A stretch of DNA of 5,713 bases from Pseudodesulfovibrio sp. GTDB taxonomy: Bacteria > Desulfobacterota > Desulfovibrionia > Desulfovibrionales > Desulfovibrionaceae. The DNA is taken from contig JAFLJW010000316.1 in the NCBI GenBank assembly GCA_022712815.1, positions 1 to 5,713 of the forward strand. The letters run 5' to 3'. Below the pieces are notes generated by a model. It was not told the origin of the DNA. It was given only the letters and a program-made list of their open reading frames with translations, and did not search any database. This document shows, piece by piece, positions 1 through 3,874 of this stretch (positions within the stretch are counted from its first letter, which is position 1; every line of letters begins with the position of its first letter). A program made the translations under genes and the position numbers.

Positions 1-37
1 AGAGCTGGCTGCCCCGGAAGAAAAAACCGAAAGCTGA
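1..37 (+). CDS. C-terminal end of an upstream gene (partial)
   Basis: One frame (codons beginning at position 2) reads ELAAPEEKTES and stops with TGA at 35-37. A strong intrinsic terminator for the same strand begins 22 bases later, as expected if a gene ends here. The hydrophilic, Glu/Lys-rich composition suits a flexible C-terminus. The other two frames run on into or through the terminator. Only about eleven residues are visible, so nothing can be said of the function. Confidence 0.45.
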   Translation, partial: ELAAPEEKTES

Positions 38-59
38 CCTTCGCCCCATTCAGACAAAT

Positions 60-96
60 ACCCGCCTTCATCTTTTGAGGGCGGGTTTCTTTTTCT
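60..96 (+). terminator. Rho-independent terminator of the upstream gene
   Basis: ACCCGCC (60-66) pairs with GGCGGGT (80-86). The stem extends through a T-G wobble, T-A, C-G and A-T to an 11-bp stem closed by a loop at 71-75. It is followed by a T-rich run (86-96, interrupted by single Cs). This is a GC-rich stem plus U-tract on the + strand, placed just after the stop at 37. It isolates the cytochrome gene from upstream transcription. Confidence 0.88.
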
Positions 97-169
97 CATG
101 GGAGCGCAAAAAACGTACTTATAAAACGCACACATGTCATAATTCATTGTATTTTCAGCAGGTTATCAC

Positions 170-186
170 TTGGCATAGCGGTTGCT
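170..186 (+). promoter_or_regulatory. Sigma-54 (-24/-12) promoter for cytochrome c3
   Basis: The sequence TTGGCATAGCGGTTGCT matches the RpoN consensus YTGGCACGRNNNTTGCW at all but two defined positions. The invariant GG (172-173) and GC (184-185) are separated by exactly ten bases, as the family requires. Transcription would start near 197, giving a leader of about 33 bases before the ATG at 230. Promoters of this class need an AAA+ enhancer-binding activator. No clear activator site could be identified in 98-169. Confidence 0.72.
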
Positions 187-217
187 TCATCAAGAGCGTT
201 ATTGATCATCAACCGCC

Positions 218-223
218 AGGAGG
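218..223 (+). promoter_or_regulatory. Ribosome binding site of cytochrome c3
   Basis: A perfect AGGAGG lies six bases before the ATG at 230. It fixes that start over the internal ATGs further downstream, and suggests strong translation. Confidence 0.85.
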
Positions 224-229
224 ATACCC

Positions 230-622
230 ATGCATCGTTTTATCATGATCACAATGACACTCTGCGTTTTGATTCTCGCAAGCGCACTAGCCTGGGCAGC
301 AGTAGAAGCCCCGACAGACCTGAAGCTCGGCCCGCCTGAGGGCATGAGAGTCAGCAAACCTCTCGTCAATTTTTCACACGGAAAGCACAATGCAGCAAAG
401 ATCGAATGTACCACCTGTCATCACAACTGGGACGGCAAGTCCGAGGTCAGGAGCTGTTCCACACCGGCCTGCCACGACCAGCCGGGCAAGAAGGGGACAA
501 CCGCTTTTTACACGGCCTTTCATTCCAAGAAGTCTGAAACCAGTTGCCTCGGCTGCCACAAGATCGTGAAGAAGGATGGAAAGCCCGTCCCCGTGAGCTG
601 CAAGGCCTGCCACGCCAAGTAA
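230..622 (+). CDS. Tetraheme cytochrome c3 (class III cytochrome c), periplasmic
   Basis: This is a periplasmic low-potential electron carrier. In sulfate reducers the family moves electrons between hydrogenases or formate dehydrogenases and membrane redox complexes. The product is 130 aa, with a signal peptide (hydrophobic core about 5-20, likely cleavage near AWA/A at 23-24) and a mature part of about 106 aa, the usual c3 size. Four heme-binding sites are visible: C60-C63-H64, C76-(x4)-C81-H82, C106-C109-H110 and C124-C127-H128. The distal ligands expected from known c3 structures are also present: H50 and H53 in NFSHGKH, H65 directly after the first heme site, and H98. All four hemes should therefore be bis-histidine. 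The second site is the CX4CH type, a hallmark of c3, while the fourth is CXXCH. The lysine-rich C-terminal half agrees with docking to acidic partners. The gene stands alone behind a sigma-54 promoter. It corresponds to the gene called cycA in some Desulfovibrio, but that symbol is not assigned here. Confidence 0.95.
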   Translation: MHRFIMITMTLCVLILASALAWAAVEAPTDLKLGPPEGMRVSKPLVNFSHGKHNAAKIECTTCHHNWDGKSEVRSCSTPACHDQPGKKGTTAFYTAFHSKKSETSCLGCHKIVKKDGKPVPVSCKACHAK

Positions 623-637
623 AGCCGCTACACAATT

Positions 638-667
638 CCTTTCAGTTCCTTGTTCTTTTCTGAAAGG
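638..667. repeat. Inverted repeat after cytochrome c3 (8-bp arms)
   Basis: CCTTTCAG (638-645) and CTGAAAGG (660-667) are perfect inverted copies around a 14-base spacer. No U-tract follows on either strand, so it is at best a weak 3' hairpin of the cytochrome transcript. It shares the CTGAAA/TTTCAG core with the larger repeat at 712-758. Confidence 0.5.
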
Positions 668-711
668 CTAAAATCCCCGAAAAAACCTTCTTGGCAAAAG
701 CCTACCGTACC

Positions 712-758
712 TGAAATCCGTCTGAAATGGCCTTTTGAACCATTTCAGACGGATTTCA
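712..758. repeat. Perfect 19-bp inverted repeat between convergent genes
   Basis: The left arm (712-730) and right arm (740-758) are exact reverse complements over 19 bases, around a nine-base spacer (731-739). As RNA this makes a very stable hairpin on either strand. It lies between the cytochrome gene and the convergent sigma cassette, so a bidirectional transcript end or 3' stabiliser is the simplest reading. Neither side has the U-tract of an intrinsic terminator. A protein-binding or recombination site, or a dispersed palindromic repeat, is also possible. Confidence 0.8.
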
Positions 759-809
759 AGCGCTCCGACCATGTCAACTAGACCGGACTCACTGCCTTCT
801 TATGTTGAA

Positions 810-841
810 AGCCATGGCTATGAGATTAGTTTTATAAACTA
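810..841. repeat. Two short adjacent palindromes near the end of the sigma cassette
   Basis: AGCCATGGCT (810-819) is a perfect 10-bp palindrome. TAGTTT (827-832) and AAACTA (836-841) form a 6-bp A/T-rich dyad around TAT. Both lie just beyond the stop of the gene ending at 870 and could be part of its 3' end, but neither is followed by a U-tract. The rest of the gene-free stretch 623-869 shows no convincing reading frame or RNA gene. Confidence 0.35.
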
Positions 842-869
842 GACGCCTTGTTCGCTGAGAGAAATTTTC

Positions 870-1436
870 CTACCACCATTTCAGGGCTTCACTGTCAGGG
901 TTCGTCAGGTACTCATACCGTTGCTCGATAATCTTTTTCCTGTTTTCCTCGTGAATTTTTTCAATCCTTTTGAGTTCTTTCATCTCTTGTTCAATTCCAT
1001 TTACGACTATCTGGTGCTGCTGCAACCTTTGATCGAAGAGTTGTTTGACCAGTGACTTGATCTCGCTCTTCATGACTTGTTTTTTTTCTTCATCAGTTTC
1101 AACAGTCAATTGAACGGCAAGACGAATGCTGCGAACTTCAAGTTCATCCGTTTTTATGAAGAGCTGGAACAATTCCGGGTCAGTTTGACGAAGCTCTTCA
1201 CCTTCTGGAACTTCCGTGGCGGCTTCTTCCATAACATCCATGTAGACTTTGGGAGCAATTCTTTTGATAATGGCAAAATCTGCGGCAATGCCGGGCGAAT
1301 ACTCTTCCAGCCATTCAAGAATGCCAGCAGCTGACATTCCCTCAGCCTGTGCTGAAAAGCGGGAGGCTGTATTTGCCTGGGTGACCATCAGGCCTCCGAC
1401 AAAAAGAATTACCAGAATTATTGATACTTTTTTCAT
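870..1436 (-). CDS. Small exported helical protein, third gene of the ECF sigma cassette
   Basis: This is not a family I can name. The 188-aa product has an N-terminal signal peptide (MKK, then a hydrophobic run about 4-18; cleavage probable near 21-24), so it is likely periplasmic. The rest is rich in charged and helix-forming residues, with no Cys in the mature part. A long amphipathic, probably coiled-coil stretch spans about 116-178. By hand count the mature part has about 33 acidic and 23 basic residues. It begins 29 bases after the anti-sigma stop, with GAGG at 1444-1447 seven bases before the ATG, so it is almost certainly co-transcribed. Small helical periplasmic proteins beside ECF/anti-sigma pairs can modulate signalling (CnrX- or CpxP-like in general plan). 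However, no LTxxQ motif of the CpxP/Spy family is seen, so that link is by context only. Confidence 0.85.
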   Translation of the reverse strand: MKKVSIILVILFVGGLMVTQANTASRFSAQAEGMSAAGILEWLEEYSPGIAADFAIIKRIAPKVYMDVMEEAATEVPEGEELRQTDPELFQLFIKTDELEVRSIRLAVQLTVETDEEKKQVMKSEIKSLVKQLFDQRLQQHQIVVNGIEQEMKELKRIEKIHEENRKKIIEQRYEYLTNPDSEALKWW

Positions 1437-1465
1437 ATTGTTGCCTCGGGGTGTATTGTTTCAAG

Positions 1466-1996
1466 TCAGATTCTTGTAAGCCTTTTCCTGGCTATTTGGA
1501 TTTTTGTTTTCAATAATGCTGTGCGCGTCTTGAAAGAGCCTTTCGTTATGAAGCGCGGCTTCTTTGCTGCCAGCATCTTTTTTACGTTCAAGTGCCTTTT
1601 GACAGATGCATGCGTGCCAAGGGAAAAGTCTGAAACAGTGATATTCTTGATGTGAAAGTTCAATTCATCCCTTGATGTCAACGGGCTATAGAGAGCAATC
1701 ATGATTGCCGCCGCCACAGCCAGGCTTGTCAGCGATGAGATCATCACAGAAGGCTTCCTGAGAGTCGCCAGAAAGAGGGGATTGCGTCCTCTGGTCTGCC
1801 TGGATGCCTCAGCAACGAAGTCGCAGGGAGCCGGCTCATCCATGGTGCTGTTAAAACTTGCTGCAAGAGACAGCATTTCTTCATACTCCTGGCGGCATTC
1901 CGGGCAGGTTTGGAGATGCTTTTCCATATCCGCCATTTCACTCGTAGAGAGCTCCTTTGACCAGAACAGCAAAAGTTTATCTTTATCGCAGCTCAT
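1466..1996 (-). CDS. Membrane-anchored ZAS-type (zf-HC2) anti-sigma factor
   Basis: It probably binds and silences the ECF sigma factor encoded just before it. The 176-aa product starts with a zinc-binding anti-sigma domain: C3, then H27-x3-C31-x2-C34 (HLQTCPEC), the ZAS ligand pattern. One membrane helix follows at about 83-103 (MISSLTSLAVAAAIMIAL). This places the N-terminus in the cytoplasm and residues 104-176 in the periplasm. That tail is strikingly basic (about 18 Lys/Arg against 3 Asp/Glu) and matches no sensor domain I know. The start is set by GGAGG at 2002-2006, inside the last codons of the sigma gene. The sigma stop TAG directly abuts this ATG, so translational coupling is likely. 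Release could occur by proteolysis or by a change in the zinc site; the sequence does not say which. Confidence 0.9.
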   Translation of the reverse strand: MSCDKDKLLLFWSKELSTSEMADMEKHLQTCPECRQEYEEMLSLAASFNSTMDEPAPCDFVAEASRQTRGRNPLFLATLRKPSVMISSLTSLAVAAAIMIALYSPLTSRDELNFHIKNITVSDFSLGTHASVKRHLNVKKMLAAKKPRFITKGSFKTRTALLKTKIQIARKRLTRI

Positions 1997-2608
1997 CTAA
2001 ACCTCCGTTGCCATAATTTCTTTCAGTTTCTTTTTCGCATTGTGCATCCTGCCCAGAGCCGTGTTCAAGGGGGTGCCTGTAATTTCCGCTATTTCCTTGA
2101 AAGACAGATCCTCCCTGAAACGCAGGTGAATGACTGTTCGCAATTCCGGGGGAAGGGTATCCACTGCTTCCTGAACCCGGTGTGCCAATTGCGATTGAGC
2201 ATACGACTCATTGGGAAGCGGAGAAGTGTCAGGAATCGTGTTCATTATTACCTCGTCAACGCCTGTATCGGCCAACTTTGATTGTCGGGACAGAAATCTG
2301 GCCCCTTCGTTATGCGCAATCCTGAACAGCCAACTTTTAAAGCAATTCTGTTCCTGATAACTGGCTAGTCCCTTGAACCCTCGAATAAATGCTTCCTGCG
2401 TCGCATCAGCTGCCAATTCCCTGTTGCGTGTCATGCGCAGCAGATACCCATAGATCTTGTCCTGGTATCTCCTGAACAAAGGTTCTGCGGCTGCATTATC
2501 ACCGGACTGAACCTTTTGGACCAATTCTTCATCTGTCTCCATATCTGTTGATTTACATTTTCCGGGAGAGAGAAGAAGCTTTCTTTCATCAGAAACGGGG
2601 CTCGTCAT
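1997..2608 (-). CDS. ECF-type RNA polymerase sigma factor
   Basis: This extracytoplasmic-function sigma factor directs RNA polymerase to a small regulon. The 203-aa product has sigma region 2 at about 41-105, including the core-binding and -10 segment ADATQEAFIRGFKGLASYQ and the conserved SWLFRIAHN. A variable linker of about 40 residues follows, then region 4 at about 148-198 with LPPELRTVIHLRF and the helix-turn-helix SFKEIAEITGTPLNTALGRM. Regions 1 and 3 are absent, as in all ECF factors. The start at 2608 has GAAGG at 2613-2617 in good position. A second in-frame ATG (codon 23, 2542) would give a more typical N-terminus but has no visible ribosome site. It is the first gene of a three-gene cassette with the anti-sigma factor and an exported protein. 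Autoregulation is common in such units, but no clear ECF promoter was found upstream. Confidence 0.93.
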   Translation of the reverse strand: MTSPVSDERKLLLSPGKCKSTDMETDEELVQKVQSGDNAAAEPLFRRYQDKIYGYLLRMTRNRELAADATQEAFIRGFKGLASYQEQNCFKSWLFRIAHNEGARFLSRQSKLADTGVDEVIMNTIPDTSPLPNESYAQSQLAHRVQEAVDTLPPELRTVIHLRFREDLSFKEIAEITGTPLNTALGRMHNAKKKLKEIMATEV

Positions 2609-2637
2609 TTGGCCTTCAACAGTATTCGTATTTTCAT
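2605..2637 (-). other. Possible ten-codon leader reading frame overlapping the sigma start
   Basis: An ATG at 2637-2635 opens the frame MKIRILLKAK. Its TGA (2607-2605) overlaps the sigma ATG as ATGA. AAGG lies about seven bases upstream of it. The arrangement would suit translational coupling or a short leader peptide, but a chance frame of this length is quite possible. Confidence 0.25.
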
Positions 2638-2684
2638 TAATAGCCCTTGGCGAATTGACATTGTAAGATGTGGCCCTGTAGACG

Positions 2685-2738
2685 CAATCCGTGAAGAAAG
2701 AGTCTTATTGTTCTCAAGAAAGAAAAAACACAATCCGT
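2685..2738. repeat. Direct repeat CAATCCGT upstream of the sigma gene
   Basis: CAATCCGT occurs at 2685-2692 and again at 2731-2738, 46 bases apart, in the 168-base gap between the barrel gene and the sigma gene. Both copies are next to purine-rich AAGAAAG runs on the + strand. They might be paired regulator sites. No convincing terminator for the barrel gene and no good -35/-10 pair could be assigned in this gap. Confidence 0.3.
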
Positions 2739-2776
2739 AATATCACCACCTTGTAAAGCTTTGTTGCTGACCGCTT

Positions 2777-3673
2777 CTAGAAGGTATAACCGACCTGCAA
2801 CTTTCCACCAATGGCGGAGTCCTGTTTGATGGTTTCGCCTGTTTTATCTCCCTTTTTATCGTAAAATTTCATTTCCCGCCCAAAGTGATACTCAGGCCCG
2901 AATGAAAGGGAAAGTGAATCGGTCGGTTTCCAGTCATAATACAGTCCCACTAGCATGCTGCTCGTTTCCAGATATCCTTTTTTCACAACCGAACTGTCGT
3001 CTTTCAGCCTGTATGTGGTCCCGTCCATGCCAAAGGCGAAGCGAATGGTTGACTCTTCTGAAAACGAGTAGCCTGCCTCCGCACTCGGAGTGCCAAGACT
3101 CATGAAGTACCCTGATCCATCCGTGTCAAAGTTTTCGTAGGCAATGCCTAAGTAAGGCAAAATGGAAGAGTCGATATTGTTGGCAAATACAACCGCGCCA
3201 AAGTTTGTTGTCCAATTGTCGTTGATGATATATCCGAATCCGCCACGTAAGGCTGTGCCGAACGATCCGCTCATCTCCTTTTCAAAAGATGATGTACCAA
3301 CGATTTCCGCTGAATAGAACCAATCATTGTTGATCTGTCCTACATGCTCATAGGCCAGACGCAGCCTGTGGAGATTCTCCCATGGTTTGTCGCTGCCATT
3401 GCCGAAGTTGAGTTTGCCTGTGTCTTTCCACGAATAATTTTCCCCTGCATAGCTCAAAGAAAAGCCTCCTGCCTTGAGCCTGACTTGATTCATTATGACC
3501 TGTGCCGATCCGCCTGAATCCTTGAATTTCGCATCGGCAATGGCTCCCCCTGTGATTTTGATGCTGACAGGAGAATAAAACGATTCTTCATGTTTTGGCT
3601 CTCCCGTTTCGGCCAGACATGGAACAGCCATACATATAAGCAACAATGCAGTTGCAATTGATAACGTTTTCAT
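2777..3673 (-). CDS. Outer-membrane beta-barrel protein (porin-like), function unknown
   Basis: The product has a signal peptide (MKTLSIATALLLICMAVPCLA, cleavage before ETGE). After it comes a chain of alternating polar and aromatic/hydrophobic strands with Gly-rich turns, for example the segments around FGYII, YLGIAY and YYDW. It ends in LQVGYTF, the C-terminal Phe expected for recognition by the Bam machinery. The mature barrel of about 277 aa could form some 10-14 strands. The family is not identified; a domain-of-unknown-function outer-membrane barrel is the likely match. The chosen start (3673) has AAAGG four bases upstream. An in-frame ATG 18 bases further out (3691) would give 304 aa but lacks a ribosome site and lengthens the signal peptide N-terminus. 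No lipobox is present. It lies 168 bases upstream of the ECF sigma gene on the same strand, so it may share its transcript or be its target. Confidence 0.85.
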   Translation of the reverse strand: MKTLSIATALLLICMAVPCLAETGEPKHEESFYSPVSIKITGGAIADAKFKDSGGSAQVIMNQVRLKAGGFSLSYAGENYSWKDTGKLNFGNGSDKPWENLHRLRLAYEHVGQINNDWFYSAEIVGTSSFEKEMSGSFGTALRGGFGYIINDNWTTNFGAVVFANNIDSSILPYLGIAYENFDTDGSGYFMSLGTPSAEAGYSFSEESTIRFAFGMDGTTYRLKDDSSVVKKGYLETSSMLVGLYYDWKPTDSLSLSFGPEYHFGREMKFYDKKGDKTGETIKQDSAIGGKLQVGYTF

Positions 3674-3714
3674 AATTCCTTTAATCCTCATCGTGTTAAT
3701 AATTTCGGAACAGC

Positions 3715-3739
3715 TTGGGTCCTATTTAGTAAAACCCAA
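3715..3739. promoter_or_regulatory. Imperfect dyad upstream of the barrel gene (candidate operator)
   Basis: TTGGGT (3715-3720) and ACCCAA (3734-3739) are inverted around 13 bases. TA/TA pairs inside the spacer add to the symmetry, giving a 25-base imperfect palindrome about 40-65 bases before the barrel start. The position suits an operator or leader hairpin. The regulator is unknown. Confidence 0.3.
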
Positions 3740-3818
3740 TGCGGACGTGTTTTATTGTCAAATGAATGAATATAATTGGTGAAGACACCCAGTGACCTTA
3801 AAAATCCCCTTGATCCAT

Positions 3819-3855
3819 AAAAAAAAGGCCCGTCAAAAGCGAACCTCTTTTTTTT
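3819..3855 (-). terminator. Intrinsic terminator after rel, possibly bidirectional
   Basis: Read on the - strand, GGTTCG and CGGGCC pair over six bases (two G-U) around a 7-base loop and are followed by eight Ts. The preceding A-run pairs with that T-run and lengthens the stem to about 14 bp. It begins 19 bases after the rel stop. As the + strand also has A8 before and T8 after the stem, it could work in both directions. Confidence 0.8.
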
Positions 3856-3874
3856 AGGAAACAAATGATATTGA

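Noticed and set aside
202..212. TTGAT-C-ATCAA as an FNR/CRP-family site.
   Set aside because: FNR half-sites need four bases between TTGAT and ATCAA; here there is one. It is kept only as an unspecific dyad.
716..754. CCGTCTGAA and its inverse in the large repeat resemble the Neisseria DNA uptake sequence, whose inverted pairs serve as terminators there.
   Set aside because: The full GCCGTCTGAA core is not present (T replaces the first G-C context), only this one pair occurs in the window, and all genes point to a sulfate reducer. Chance resemblance is the better reading unless a genome search finds many copies.
1701..2000. A plus-strand frame opposite the anti-sigma gene.
   Set aside because: It is antisense to a clear ZAS domain and membrane helix, with no independent support.
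3756..3761. A perfect TTGACA on the minus strand upstream of the barrel gene.
   Set aside because: No acceptable -10 element lies 16-18 bases downstream, so a sigma-70 promoter cannot be claimed from it.
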